From: DATJPD01 sp036394195
GTDB lineage: Bacteria; Pseudomonadota; Alphaproteobacteria; CACIAM-22H2
Direction: 5' to 3'
Length of the DNA stretch: 64,000 nucleotides
Assembly: GCA_036394195.1 (NCBI GenBank)
Contig: DASWFO010000062.1
Coordinates: 24,767-88,766 of the forward strand
The notes under the pieces were generated by a model. That model was not told the origin of the DNA. It saw only the letters and a program-made list of their open reading frames with translations, and did not search any database. This document shows, in pieces, positions 1 through 8,411 of the stretch. Position 1 is the first letter of the stretch. Each line of letters starts with the position of its first letter. The translations under genes and the position numbers were made by a program.

Positions 1-2354
1 AGCGAAACCCGGCGGAGCCGGAGCGCGTTGGTGATGACGCTGACCGAGCTCAGCGACATCGCCGCGGCGGCGAAGACCGGGCTCAGCAGCAGGCCGAAGA
101 CCGGATACAGCACGCCGGCCGCGATCGGCACGCCGGCGGCATTGTAGACGAAGGCGAAGAACAGGTTCTGCCGGATGTTGCGCATGGTCGCCGCCGAGAG
201 CCGGCGCGCCCGGACGATGCCGGTGAGGTCGCCCTTGACCAGCGTGACGCCGGCGCTCTCGATGGCGACGTCGGTGCCCGTCCCCATGGCGATGCCGACA
301 TCGGCGGCCGCCAGCGCCGGCGCGTCGTTCACGCCGTCGCCGGCCATGGCCACCACCCGGCCCTGCTCGCGCAGCCTGAGCACGACTTTGGCCTTGTCCT
401 CGGGCAGGACGTCCGCGGCGACGTCGTCGAGGCCGAGCTTGCGGGCCACGGCCTCCGCCGTGGTTCGGTTGTCGCCGGTGAGCATGACGATCCGCACCCC
501 CTCGGCCTTCAGCGCCCGCACCGCCTCCGGTGACGTCGCCTTGATCGGATCGGCGATGGCGATGACGCCTGCCGCCTCGCCCCCCACGGCCATGAAGATG
601 ACCGTAGCGCCGTCGCGGCGCAGCTCGTCCGCGCGCGCCTCGAGGCCGCGTGCATCCAGCCTAAGCTCCGCGAAGAGCTTCAGATTGCCGAGCGCCACAC
701 GCTGTCCGTCGACGGTTCCGACGACGCCCTTGCCGGTCGGCGAGTCGAAATCCCGCGTCTCGGCCAGAGCCAGGCCGCGCTCGCGCGCCGCGGCGACGAC
801 GGCGGCGGCGAGCGGATGCTCGCTGCCGCGCTCGAGGCTGGCGGCCAGACGCAGCAGCTCCCGCTCGTCGAAGCGTCCGGCGGGCACCACGGCGACGACC
901 CTGGGCTTGCCCTCGGTCAAGGTCCCGGTCTTGTCGACCACCAGCGTGTCGACGCTCTCGAAGCGCTCCAGCGCCTGCGCGTTCTTGATCAGCACGCCGG
1001 CCGCCGCACCCCGACCCATCCCGACCATGATCGACATCGGCGTGGCGAGGCCAAGCGCACACGGACAGGCGATGATCAGCACCGCGACCGCCGCGACCAG
1101 CCCATACCCATACGCCGGCGGCGGGCCCCAGATCGCCCAGCCGACGAAGGCGAGGACGGCGATCGCGATCACCGCCGGCACGAAATACGCCGCCACCTTG
1201 TCCGCCAGGCGCTGGATGGGTGCCCGGCTGCGCTGCGCTTCGGCGACCAGGCGGACGATCCGCGCCAGCATGGTGTCCGTGCCGACTTTCTCGGCGCGCA
1301 TCACGAAACTGCCGGTCTGATTCAGCGTCCCGCCAATGACCTTCGCACCCGGCTCCTTCATCACCGGCATCGATTCGCCGGTGACCATCGACTCATCGAC
1401 GGCGCTGCGGCCCTCGATCACCTGGCCGTCGACCGGCACTTTCTCGCCGGGACGAACGCGCAGCCGATCGCCGACCCCGACCGCGTCGAGAGAAATCTCC
1501 TCGTCCTGTCCGGCGCCCGTCACCCGGCGCGCGATCTTCGGCGCCAGATCGAGCAGCGCCCGGATGGCACCGCCGGTGGCTTCGCGGGCGCGCAGCTCCA
1601 GAACCTGCCCGACCAGGACAAGCACGGTGATCACCGACGCCGCCTCGAAATACACCGGCGTCTCGCCGTGTGGCCCGCGGAAGGCCGGCGGGAACAAATC
1701 GGGGGCCAGCGTCGCCACGACGCTGTAGAGCCAGGCGACGCCCGTTCCCATCGCGATCAGGGTGAACATGTTGAGGTTGCGCGACACCAGGGACGCCCAG
1801 CCGCGGACGAAAAATGGCCAGCCCGCCCACAGCACGACCGGCGTTGCGAGCACCAGCTGCAGCCAGTCGGACAGCGCCGGCGCGATCAGACGGTGGAGAT
1901 CGAACAGGTGGCCGCCCATCTCGAGCCCCACCACCGGCACGCTCAGCCCGAGGCCGACCCAGAGCCGGCGCCGCATGTCGACGAGTTCGGGATTGGGCCC
2001 GGTCTCGGCGGTCACGTCGGCGGGCTCCAGCGCCATGCCGCAGATCGGACATGAGCCGGGACCGACCTGACGTATCTCGGGGTGCATCGGACAGGTGTAA
2101 ATCGTGCCCGCTGGTGCCGCGGGAGCGACGGGTGCGGGGCTGACGTAACGCTGCGGATAGGCTTCGAACTTCTCGCGGCAGCGCGGGTTACAGAAGAAAT
2201 AGGTGACACCGCCATGCGAGGCCTTGTGCTTGGCGGTGGCGGGATTCACGGTCATCCCGCAGACCGGATCCTTCGCCAAGGCCGGCGCCGGTTCATGCGC
2301 GTGATGGGCGCCATGGCCGCAATTGTGATCGTGACTGTGAAGGTGGTCCGACAT
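1..2354 (-). CDS. copA: Copper-translocating P1B-type ATPase, C-terminus cut by window edge
   Basis: Probably exports Cu(+) across the inner membrane using ATP. The His-rich N-terminus is followed by a YHS-like segment (DPVCGM near residue 29) and a heavy-metal-binding module (YTCPMHPE near 86, then CPICGM). The transmembrane metal site reads IACPCALG (near residue 429) and the phosphorylation site is DKTGT (near 470); GDGVNDAP occurs further on. The reading frame is open to base 1, so the last few residues lie outside the window. The N-terminus has no classical CXXC HMA domain. It is divergent from a CsoR-type repressor with a shared operator-like palindrome, which supports copper rather than another metal. 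Confidence 0.93.
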   Translation of the reverse strand, partial: MSDHLHSHDHNCGHGAHHAHEPAPALAKDPVCGMTVNPATAKHKASHGGVTYFFCNPRCREKFEAYPQRYVSPAPVAPAAPAGTIYTCPMHPEIRQVGPGSCPICGMALEPADVTAETGPNPELVDMRRRLWVGLGLSVPVVGLEMGGHLFDLHRLIAPALSDWLQLVLATPVVLWAGWPFFVRGWASLVSRNLNMFTLIAMGTGVAWLYSVVATLAPDLFPPAFRGPHGETPVYFEAASVITVLVLVGQVLELRAREATGGAIRALLDLAPKIARRVTGAGQDEEISLDAVGVGDRLRVRPGEKVPVDGQVIEGRSAVDESMVTGESMPVMKEPGAKVIGGTLNQTGSFVMRAEKVGTDTMLARIVRLVAEAQRSRAPIQRLADKVAAYFVPAVIAIAVLAFVGWAIWGPPPAYGYGLVAAVAVLIIACPCALGLATPMSIMVGMGRGAAAGVLIKNAQALERFESVDTLVVDKTGTLTEGKPRVVAVVPAGRFDERELLRLAASLERGSEHPLAAAVVAAARERGLALAETRDFDSPTGKGVVGTVDGQRVALGNLKLFAELRLDARGLEARADELRRDGATVIFMAVGGEAAGVIAIADPIKATSPEAVRALKAEGVRIVMLTGDNRTTAEAVARKLGLDDVAADVLPEDKAKVVLRLREQGRVVAMAGDGVNDAPALAAADVGIAMGTGTDVAIESAGVTLVKGDLTGIVRARRLSAATMRNIRQNLFFAFVYNAAGVPIAAGVLYPVFGLLLSPVFAAAAMSLSSVSVITNALRLRRVS

Positions 2355-2375
2355 GGAACAGCGCCCTTGAACTGG

Positions 2376-2392
2376 ATACCCCCTAGGGGTAT
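2376..2392. promoter_or_regulatory. Operator-like palindrome between copA and csoR
   Basis: Inverted repeat ATACCC-CCTAG-GGGTAT with perfect 6-bp arms, in the 48-bp divergent gap. GC-tract arms flanked by TA are typical of CsoR operators. Its position lets one repressor control both genes, 22 bp from the copA start and 11 bp from the repressor start. Confidence 0.65.
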
Positions 2393-2402
2393 ATTTAGAC
2401 CC

Positions 2403-2672
2403 ATGCGAAGCGAAGTCAAGGATGCCTGTGTATCGCGCCTGCGCCGCATCGAGGGGCAGGTGCGCGGTCTCGTCCGCATGGTCGAGGACGACCGCTACTG
2501 CATCGACGTCATCACCCAGGTCCAGGCCGTGCGCGCGGCTCTGAAGCGGGTCGAGGAAGAGGTGCTGAAGGACCACGTCGCGCATTGTGTCGAACACGCC
2601 ATCCAGAGCGGCGACGCCAAGGAGCAGCGGAAGAAGGTGGCCGAGCTCATGGACGTGCTCGGCAAGGTCTGA
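2403..2672 (+). CDS. csoR: CsoR/FrmR-family metal-sensing repressor
   Basis: An 89-residue all-helical DUF156 regulator. Cys33, His58 and Cys62 (in YCIDV and HVAHC) have the same spacing as the Cys-His-Cys Cu(I) ligands of CsoR, so a copper sensor is more likely than a formaldehyde (FrmR) or nickel (RcnR) sensor. The ATG at 2403 was chosen because it begins the conserved domain and lies just after the palindromic site; a longer in-frame extension upstream would run through that site. The divergent copper ATPase is the expected target. Confidence 0.88.
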   Translation: MRSEVKDACVSRLRRIEGQVRGLVRMVEDDRYCIDVITQVQAVRAALKRVEEEVLKDHVAHCVEHAIQSGDAKEQRKKVAELMDVLGKV

Positions 2673-2750
2673 GAGCGGTTCCCCGGACTCGTTCACCACG
2701 GAGACACGGAGATCACGGAGAAAGAGAAGAGAGCCGCGCGGCTCGTCTCT

Positions 2751-2937
2751 TATCCGTCATGCCGGACTCGATCCGGCATCCCCAAATCTTCTACGCGCCC
2801 GCCGGCGCCCAATCTCCTGCAGGAGGCGAAGCCCCCTGCGACCCCGGGCGGCGGCGCAGCGCAAGGCGACGCTGCACCATGGACCCCGCATCTCGGCGTC
2901 GGGCAAAGCCCGAGCGCCTGGTGCGGGGTGACGAGTA
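2751..2937. repeat. Composite palindromic intergenic repeat
   Basis: The 2673-3108 gap has no convincing gene. It holds an outer REP-like element (CCGGACTCGATCCGG arm near 2762, ending in GCGGGGTGACGAG) and, at 2817-2848, the inner GC-rich palindrome GAGGCGAAGCCCCCTGC followed by ACCCCGGG. The inner unit recurs near 8427, 41619, 52766 and 62168. Short ORFs across it are artefacts. Confidence 0.6.
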
Positions 2938-3108
2938 GGATAGTGGCAGCGGTCGCGAGAAAGTGATGCCCCGATTTTGACGCATTACTGCGGCGCAGCA
3001 GCGCCGTGATTTGCGACAAATGCCTAATGTTTCCGCGCGCCGCGCGCGGATGTAACGTAGCGCTCAGGTCGAGTCGTTGAAGACGACCGCAACATCGGAG
3101 CGAACATC

Positions 3109-3480
3109 ATGGCTCTCGCGCCGCTCGAAGTGCTCATTTACGCGCTGGTGATCACCGGCCAGCCGGTGCCGGCGGAGTGCAATCTCCGTCCCGACAAGAC
3201 CGTCGCCTGCAGCAACGGCGTCACCGCAGCCGCGACCGGCACCGGTGTCGGCATGGTCCTGAACGGCACGGTCAGCATTCAGCCGGCGCGCGACGGCAGC
3301 CTCTTGTTCAGCAACGGCATCACCGCCTCGCGCGGCTCCGCCGGGTGGATCCGGTTCTCCACCGGCATCGCGGCGCGCCGCGACACCTCCGGCTATCGCA
3401 ACAGCTTTCTGGTCGCTCCCGATCTCGTCTGCACCGAGGAGAGCGAGACCAAGGCCAGCTGCAAGAAGCGGCCGGAGTAG
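3109..3480 (+). CDS. Hypothetical protein with Asn-Gly repeats
   Basis: A 123-residue protein that I do not recognise. It has a short hydrophobic N-terminus (LEVLIYALVITG) and three spaced motifs, CSNGVTA, FSNGITA and FSTGIAA, each about 35-45 residues apart, suggesting a repeated beta unit. Two pairs of cysteines could form disulfides if it is exported. GGAGCGAAC just upstream of the ATG is a plausible ribosome binding site. It is flanked by repeat-filled gaps and has no operon partner. Confidence 0.55.
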   Translation: MALAPLEVLIYALVITGQPVPAECNLRPDKTVACSNGVTAAATGTGVGMVLNGTVSIQPARDGSLLFSNGITASRGSAGWIRFSTGIAARRDTSGYRNSFLVAPDLVCTEESETKASCKKRPE

Positions 3481-3511
3481 CGCGGTTTAAGCGACTTCGA
3501 TCGCCTTGGGT

Positions 3512-3706
3512 AGCCCCTCTCCGTGCGAAGCGGGGAGAGGGAAGGGCCCGCGCAACTTGCGCTGCGTTCGCGGCCTTCAAGGCCGCGGCCGGGCGCGAAT
3601 AAAGACTTGGGCGGGAGGGTGAGGTGTATTGCCGCCTGCCCGATGTCGGACCCACCTCACCCGCTCGCTGCGCTCGCACCCTCTCCCCCCTAAAGGGCGG
3701 AGAGGT
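3512..3706. repeat. GC-rich hairpin repeats
   Basis: The gap after the hypothetical gene holds two stem-loops of the CCTCTCC...GGAGAGG type, at about 3517-3539 and 3679-3705. The stretch 3673-3705 is identical over 33 nt to 8469-8501, and an inverted partial copy lies at about 8973-8992. No gene was seen here. Confidence 0.6.
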
Positions 3707-3738
3707 CATGAGGCAATCGCGGCCGGCTCTTACCTCGT

Positions 3739-4506
3739 CTATCGCGCGGCGGCCTTGTGGGTCAGGTTGTCGCGGAGAAATTTCGCCACCGCGTCGCGCG
3801 CCGCGGATTCGCCGTAGGTGTTATGTCCCTTGCCGCGCAACGCGACGTTCTGGAACCCGTTACGGGATTCGAACTTGTCGCCGCAGGTTCCCTTGATACG
3901 CGGCAGCCAGCGCATGAGCGAGTGCTCGTCATCCCACAGGATCGACAATACCGGGATCCCGGCCGGCAAGGAAATGTCCGGCACGCGCTGGCACGTCCAG
4001 CTGGAGATGATGGCGCCCCGAATCCCGCCGATCCGGCTCTCGCCCACCGCATCGGCGCCCTCGCTGAAGCCCATGACGAAGACGTTGGCCGGGTCCGCCC
4101 ACGGGCTGGCCTTGATCTGCGCCAGCGCGTAGGCGAGCTCCTCGAGGCGCATCGGCATGACGGCCGGATTGCGCGCCGGCCAGCAGCTGGGCTCCTTGTT
4201 GGCCCGCGCGAAGCGGTCGGGTGCGACGACGATGAAGCCCTGGCTGGCGACATAGCGCGCCCACGGAATGTCGTTCTCCTGATTCATGCCGCCGCAGCCG
4301 TGCATGTAGAGCACCACCGGCCGTCGGCGGTCCGGCGGGAGCTTGTCGACGCCCATCGAATTCGGATCACCGGGAAGGAAGGCCATGGCCCCCGTCCAGC
4401 TCCGCGCCACATCGCTGTCGTCGGCCCGCGGGCGCGCCGACAGCATGAGCAGCGCCAGCAACGTCGCCGCCAACAGCACCAACTTCAGACTCGATCGAAC
4501 CGACAA
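3739..4506 (-). CDS. Secreted alpha/beta hydrolase, dienelactone-hydrolase-like
   Basis: A 255-residue protein starting at TTG 4506, chosen because GGAGGCGA lies six bases upstream and because it gives a clean signal peptide (LVLLAATLLALLMLSA). The mature part has an alpha/beta-hydrolase pattern: VVLYMHGCGG as oxyanion-hole strand, GFSEGAD as the nucleophile elbow (G-x-S-x-G), WDDEHS as a possible acid region and GKGHNTYG as the catalytic His. Substrate unknown. The open frame continues upstream to 4683, but that extension has no domain character. Confidence 0.7.
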   Translation of the reverse strand: MSVRSSLKLVLLAATLLALLMLSARPRADDSDVARSWTGAMAFLPGDPNSMGVDKLPPDRRRPVVLYMHGCGGMNQENDIPWARYVASQGFIVVAPDRFARANKEPSCWPARNPAVMPMRLEELAYALAQIKASPWADPANVFVMGFSEGADAVGESRIGGIRGAIISSWTCQRVPDISLPAGIPVLSILWDDEHSLMRWLPRIKGTCGDKFESRNGFQNVALRGKGHNTYGESAARDAVAKFLRDNLTHKAAAR

Positions 4507-4683
4507 GACTCGCCTCCGTAGACTGAAAGCGTGATGCGCTGAAGATGGCGCGAGGCGAAGCGGCGGCTCAAGTGGCCAAGCGCATGGCCACAGGAAAGTC
4601 ACGGCGGCCGCCGTCATCAAATCGCCGTAATCGGCGTGCGAGCCGGCCGCTCCGTCGTCAGCGCCGACATCAGGGCAGCTCAA

Positions 4684-5104
4684 TCAGCCGGCGACGTCGA
4701 TAACTGCAAACCCTTCCTTCCGCGCCGCCGCCCCCAGGCGATCATCGAGGGTGATCATTTCCAACGATGTGGGCCGCCGCTCGGCGGCAACGAATGCTGC
4801 TGATGCGAGTTGCAACGCATCAGCGGCGCGCAGCGAATGCACGCGAAGAAATCGGGTGGCCGTTTCCCGGAGAGTATCGCTCGGATCGATCTCGTGCCAA
4901 CCAGCCGCAAGTTGCTCAAGCCGCCTAAACGCGAGCGTGACCGCCTGGGAGCCCAATCCACCGTCACGCTCGAGGCGGGCAAGCGCTGAGACGCACTCGA
5001 CTTCGGATCCCCACCAGACGAGCATGGCGGGATCGTTCGTCGCGAGGGCCTGGCATCTCCAGCGATCAGAACGGCACGATCGCGGAGGCGTCCCAGAACC
5101 TCAC
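4684..5104 (-). pseudogene. Frameshifted PIN-domain (VapC) toxin
   Basis: Starts at GTG 5104, overlapping the antitoxin stop as GTGA. It reads MRFWDASAIVPF, with the first catalytic Asp, then meets TGA at 5066-5068. The rest of a PIN protein continues in another frame, through ATNDPAMLVWWGSEVE to a stop at 4684, with the later acidic segments AADALQLA and ITLDDRL. The full span is 421 nt, not a multiple of three, so a small indel lies between about 5025 and 5075. The toxin is probably inactive unless this is an assembly error. Confidence 0.7.
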
Positions 5105-5400
5105 CGACCCTCGCGCCGCTCTTCGATGAGGGCCTTCATGGCAGACGCGTTGCCCTTCGGGCGTGGAGGCTGGTCGGCGAAAAGGGACCGCGGCACAGTG
5201 GTGCGGCTTGGCCGTACCACGCCCTCCCGGATGAGCCGCGCCAGTCGACCATCATCTCCCGCCCTCAGCCCAGTGGTCACGGGCTCAAGGCGTGCCACCG
5301 GGCGTCCGCGATCGACGATCAGCACCGGCGAGCCCCCCTTGAGACCATCGATCAAGGCGCGAAGATTATTCTTGGCTTCGGTTATGCTGGCCTTCTTCAT
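5101..5400 (-). CDS. Phd/YefM-family antitoxin
   Basis: A 99-residue protein with the Phd/YefM DNA-binding fold at its N-terminus (ITEAKNNLRALID, then PVLIVDRGRPVARLEPV). The C-terminal half, rich in Arg and Pro, would wrap the toxin. It is intact, while its toxin partner downstream, overlapping by GTGA, is frameshifted. Such antitoxins usually repress their own promoter together with the toxin. GAGAGAG lies four bases upstream of the ATG. Confidence 0.75.
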   Translation of the reverse strand: MKKASITEAKNNLRALIDGLKGGSPVLIVDRGRPVARLEPVTTGLRAGDDGRLARLIREGVVRPSRTTVPRSLFADQPPRPKGNASAMKALIEERREGR

Positions 5401-5467
5401 TAGCTCTCTCGATATAGACCTTCAAGATTTAATCGGCGTGCCTCCGCCGCCGCCTCTAGGCGTCGCG

Positions 5468-6787
5468 TCAGGTCGTCAGCTTCTTGATCGCCTCTTCGGC
5501 CGCCAGCTCCTCGCGCGCCCCGGTGGCGCGGCGCTTGAGCTCGACCTTGCCGGCGGCGACGCCACGCGGGCCGATCACCGCCTGCCACGGCAGTCCGATC
5601 AGATCCATCGTGGCAAACTTGGCGCCGGCGCTCTCCGTGCGGTCGTCGTACAGCACCGCTTTGCCGGCGGCCTGCAGCTTCGCGTAGAGATCGGCGCAGG
5701 CCGCGTCGCACTTGGCGTCGCCCGACCGCAGATTGATCAGGCCGACGTCGAACGGGGCCACGCTATCCGGCCAGATGATGCCGCTATTGTCGTGGCTCGC
5801 CTCGATGATGGCGCCGACGAGGCGCGACACGCCGATGCCGTACGAGCCCATCTCGAGCGCGATGGTCTCGCCGTTCGGACCGGCGACGGTCGCCTTCATG
5901 GGTGCTGAATATTTCGTGCCGAAATAGAAGATGTGGCCGACCTCGATGCCGCGCGCATCGACCAGCCGGTCGCCGAGCTTGGCCGCCGCGGCGGCGTCGT
6001 GCTTCTCGTCGGTCGCGGCGTAGAAAGAGGTGAAGCGGTCGACGGCCGCCTGCATCCCGGCCACGTCGTCGTAGTCGACGTCGACGTTGAGGAAATCCAT
6101 GTCCAGGAACTGGCGGTCGACATGCACGGCGCTCTCGCCGGTCTCGGCGAGGATCTGGAATTCGTGGCTGAGGTCGCCGCCGATCGGCCCGGTATCGGCG
6201 CGCATCGGAATCGCCTTCAGCCCCATGCGGGCGAAGGTGCGCAAATAGGCGACGAACATCTTGTTGTAGGAATGCCGCGCCGCTTTCGCGTCGAGATCGA
6301 ACGAGTATGCGTCCTTCATCAGGAACTCGCGGCCGCGCATGACGCCGAAGCGCGGGCGCACCTCGTCGCGGAATTTCCACTGGATGTGATAGAGGTTCTT
6401 CGGCAGGTCGCGATAGCTCTTGAGCGAGGCGCGGACCACCTCGGTGATCAGCTCCTCGTTGGTCGGGCCGTACAGCATGGGCCGCTCGTGGCGGTCGACG
6501 ATGCGCAGCATCTCCTTGCCGTAGTCCTCGTAGCGGCCCGATTCCTGCCACAGCTCCGCCGGCTGGATGGTCGGCATCAGGAGCTCCTGCGCGCCGGCGC
6601 GGTCCTGCTCCTCGCGCACGATCTGCTCGACCTTCTTCAGCACGCGGAAGCCGAGCGGCAGCCAGGTGTAGATGCCGGCCGCGGACTGGCGGACCATGCC
6701 GGCGCGCAGCATCAGGCGGTGCGAGACGATCTGCGCCTCGCTCGGATTCTCGCGCAAGGTGGGCAGGAAGAACTGGGACAGACGCAT
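5468..6787 (-). CDS. proS: Prolyl-tRNA synthetase, short bacterial form
   Basis: Charges tRNA-Pro with proline. At 439 residues it is the short form typical of alphaproteobacteria, without the large editing insertion. Class II motifs are visible: motif 1 region SAAGIYTWLPLGFRVL, motif 2 region WKFRDEVRPRFGVMRGREF and motif 3 region MGSYGIGVSRLV. DTGPIGGDLSHEF is also typical. An in-frame GTG at 6802 exists, but AAGGAG lies between it and the ATG at 6787, so the ATG is preferred. In many alphaproteobacteria it follows mce and DUF1467, as here. Confidence 0.95.
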   Translation of the reverse strand: MRLSQFFLPTLRENPSEAQIVSHRLMLRAGMVRQSAAGIYTWLPLGFRVLKKVEQIVREEQDRAGAQELLMPTIQPAELWQESGRYEDYGKEMLRIVDRHERPMLYGPTNEELITEVVRASLKSYRDLPKNLYHIQWKFRDEVRPRFGVMRGREFLMKDAYSFDLDAKAARHSYNKMFVAYLRTFARMGLKAIPMRADTGPIGGDLSHEFQILAETGESAVHVDRQFLDMDFLNVDVDYDDVAGMQAAVDRFTSFYAATDEKHDAAAAAKLGDRLVDARGIEVGHIFYFGTKYSAPMKATVAGPNGETIALEMGSYGIGVSRLVGAIIEASHDNSGIIWPDSVAPFDVGLINLRSGDAKCDAACADLYAKLQAAGKAVLYDDRTESAGAKFATMDLIGLPWQAVIGPRGVAAGKVELKRRATGAREELAAEEAIKKLTT

Positions 6788-6903
6788 AGGGCTCCTTGAC
6801 ACGCCGAGGGTGGCGCGCGCGGACTTTAATTGCCTGCGGTTCTTATTGCAAAGCGGTGGCAGACGGCAAAGCGGTGATGTTGCCGACCGCCGACGGTCGA
6901 GGA

Positions 6904-7314
6904 TCAGCGCCGCAGCCCGCGCTGCCGGCAGGCCTCGGCGAGCGCCTTCTGCTCGGTATCGCCGATCGGCTGGCCGTTGAAATAGACCCGCTGGCCCTGG
7001 TCCGCGATGGTGATCTGGCCGACGCCCACGGCCGGCAGCAGCAGCCGGGAGTCGTTCCGAACCCCGTACTTCCGCAGGTCGGCGTAGACGTCGAAGACGT
7101 AGGTCTGCGGCATCTGGACCTGGGGCGGGGTCAGGTCGGCCGGTGCGACCGCCCGGCCGTAGACGTCCACCCCGGGGGTGTAGGTCACGTCCGGCGCCGG
7201 GTTGTGGGCGACCAGCTGGCGGCAGTCCTGCTCGCTGATGGCGACCTGCTGGGCGGCCGCCGGGGCTGCGCCCGGAAACGCCAAAAGGACCATGGCGGCG
7301 ACGATCTTCCGCAT
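6904..7314 (-). CDS. Putative secreted protein of unknown function
   Basis: A 136-residue protein with a signal peptide (KIVAAMVLLAFPGAAPAAA) and a small mature domain. Landmarks are CRQLVAHNPAPDVTYTPGVDVYGR, here named by its ends, and RVYFNGQPIGD near the C-terminus; one cysteine sits in each half of the mature part. I recognise no catalytic motif. The ATG at 7314 is preferred over an in-frame TTG two codons earlier; no strong ribosome binding site is seen. The upstream gap is AT-rich and carries a candidate small RNA on the other strand. Confidence 0.6.
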   Translation of the reverse strand: MRKIVAAMVLLAFPGAAPAAAQQVAISEQDCRQLVAHNPAPDVTYTPGVDVYGRAVAPADLTPPQVQMPQTYVFDVYADLRKYGVRNDSRLLLPAVGVGQITIADQGQRVYFNGQPIGDTEQKALAEACRQRGLRR

Positions 7315-7396
7315 ATCCAAGTATAGCTCTATTTCAAAAACGCGGCGTTCTGGGGTGTTATATTTGTTTTATACGCATACGAATGAAATAAGTTTC

Positions 7397-7425
7397 GTGA
7401 CAGCACGTTTGCGGATGGCTATAGT
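7397..7425 (+). promoter_or_regulatory. Sigma-70-type promoter for the candidate small RNA
   Basis: GTGACA (7397-7402) and TATAGT (7420-7425), separated by exactly 17 bp; each differs from consensus by one base. No coding gene follows on this strand, but a structured segment with a terminator-like end does. Confidence 0.6.
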
Positions 7426-7431
7426 TTTCTT

Positions 7432-7526
7432 CCCTAAGGAACAACGCCAAGCAAACGCTGGCACGGACCAAGTTTAGGGAGCTGCGTCTCAAGTCCGGAT
7501 CGGAAACGATCCGGACTTGTTTCGTT
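7432..7526 (+). ncRNA. Candidate small RNA of about 95 nt
   Basis: Starts about seven bases after a near-consensus promoter. Predicted structure from the sequence: TCCCTAA (7431-7437) pairs with TTAGGGA (7474-7480). This encloses a hairpin with arms GCC(A)AGC (7446-7452) and GCTGGC (7457-7462) and loop AAAC. A perfect 12-bp stem follows (7491-7502 with 7507-7518) with a GAAA tetraloop and the tail GTTTCGTT. It lies in a 260-bp gap between two minus-strand genes. I cannot match it to a named RNA family; it does not look like 6S, SRP or tmRNA. The overlapping short plus-strand ORF (7202-7477) has no protein character. Confidence 0.5.
7491..7526 (+). terminator. Strong hairpin with short U-rich tail
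   Basis: A perfect 12-bp stem (AAGTCCGGATCG and its complement) closed by a GAAA tetraloop and followed by GTTTCGTT. The U tract is interrupted, so termination strength is uncertain. Confidence 0.55.
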
Positions 7527-7574
7527 AAGGGCCCCCGCAAGTCCTTGGAATCGCCTATTTTTTAGGCAACCAGG

Positions 7575-8138
7575 TCAATAGCGGAACCCCTTGGCCGCAA
7601 GCCAGGGCGGCTTCAGGCGGGCGATTTTCCGCTGCACCGCGCAGTCCGCCCGGTGCGCGCCGGGCAGATAGCCGATGCTCATCAGGAACTCGCCGACGAT
7701 CTCACCGCCGGTGAACTTGAAGGTCTGGCCGAAGAGCTTCACCCAGTCGGCCTTGCGGCGCGGATGATGGGCCGCGATCCAAGCGGCGAACGAGCCGTGG
7801 CTGTCGGCGAGGGCGCGGATGCGCCGCGCGTTCTCGATCGCGGCGGCGACCTTCAGCCGGTTGCGAACGATGCCGGCGTCGGCGAGCAGGCGGGCCTCGT
7901 CCCGGGCCGTGAAGCGCGCCACCTTCGCCACGTCGAAGTTCCGGAACGCCTTCCGGAAGGCGTCGCGCTTCTGCAGCATCAACAGCCACGACAGGCCGGC
8001 CTGGTTGATCTCCAGCACCAGCCGCTCGAACAGCTGATTGTCATCGTCCAGCGGAAAGCCGTATTCGGCGTCGTGATACGGCCCGTGGACCGGATGACCC
8101 GGTGCGATGTCGCAATAGGTCGAAGCCGCCCCACCCAT
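7575..8138 (-). CDS. tag: DNA-3-methyladenine glycosylase I
   Basis: Removes 3-methyladenine from alkylated DNA, starting base-excision repair. 187 residues, the usual length. The N-terminal block is typical of Tag: YCDIAPGHPVHGPYHDAEYG, then LFERLVLEINQAGLSW. Zinc ligands fit the family pattern, with a Cys near residue 9 and His-x3-Cys in GAHRADCAV near the C-terminus. It starts immediately after the stop of the DUF1467 gene and is probably co-transcribed with it. Confidence 0.9.
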   Translation of the reverse strand: MGGAASTYCDIAPGHPVHGPYHDAEYGFPLDDDNQLFERLVLEINQAGLSWLLMLQKRDAFRKAFRNFDVAKVARFTARDEARLLADAGIVRNRLKVAAAIENARRIRALADSHGSFAAWIAAHHPRRKADWVKLFGQTFKFTGGEIVGEFLMSIGYLPGAHRADCAVQRKIARLKPPWLAAKGFRY

Positions 8139-8139
8139 C

Positions 8140-8376
8140 TCATGGCTCCCGGAAGGAGATGAACCCGGCGTCGATGAACCAGTAAAGCGCCGCGAAGAGC
8201 ACGCCGGACACCAGCGTCGTCACGGCGAATTTCAGCACGATGCGCGGCTTTTCCGGCGCGCCCACCTGATGCCCCGGCTGCGGATTGTCGGCCGGCCGGA
8301 CACCCCATGGCAGCACGGTGAACAGCACCAGCCACCACAACACGACATACACCATGATGCCGGTGGCGAGGCTCAT
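8140..8376 (-). CDS. DUF1467 small membrane protein
   Basis: A 78-residue inner-membrane protein with two predicted helices (MVYVVLWWLVLFTVLPWG and FAVTTLVSGVLFAALYWFI), separated by a polar loop with GAPEKPR. This matches DUF1467, a family of unknown function usually found between mce and proS in alphaproteobacteria, as here. The ATG at 8376 was chosen over upstream in-frame codons because the extension runs into a repeat. Confidence 0.8.
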   Translation of the reverse strand: MSLATGIMVYVVLWWLVLFTVLPWGVRPADNPQPGHQVGAPEKPRIVLKFAVTTLVSGVLFAALYWFIDAGFISFREP

Positions 8377-8411
8377 GACGCAAAACTCGACGCGGCTTTG
8401 TTCCGAAGAGC

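Noticed and set aside
1..2354. Copper ATPase as a broken gene
   Set aside because: Only short minus-strand frames close within the window, but the true frame is open to base 1 with all motifs in order; it is simply cut by the edge.
2585..2938. Plus-strand ORFs after csoR
   Set aside because: They run through a palindromic repeat and have no protein character.
7202..7477. Plus-strand 91-codon ORF over the small RNA
   Set aside because: No ribosome binding site and no protein features; it begins inside the antisense of another gene. The promoter and structured transcript start within it, which favours an RNA gene.
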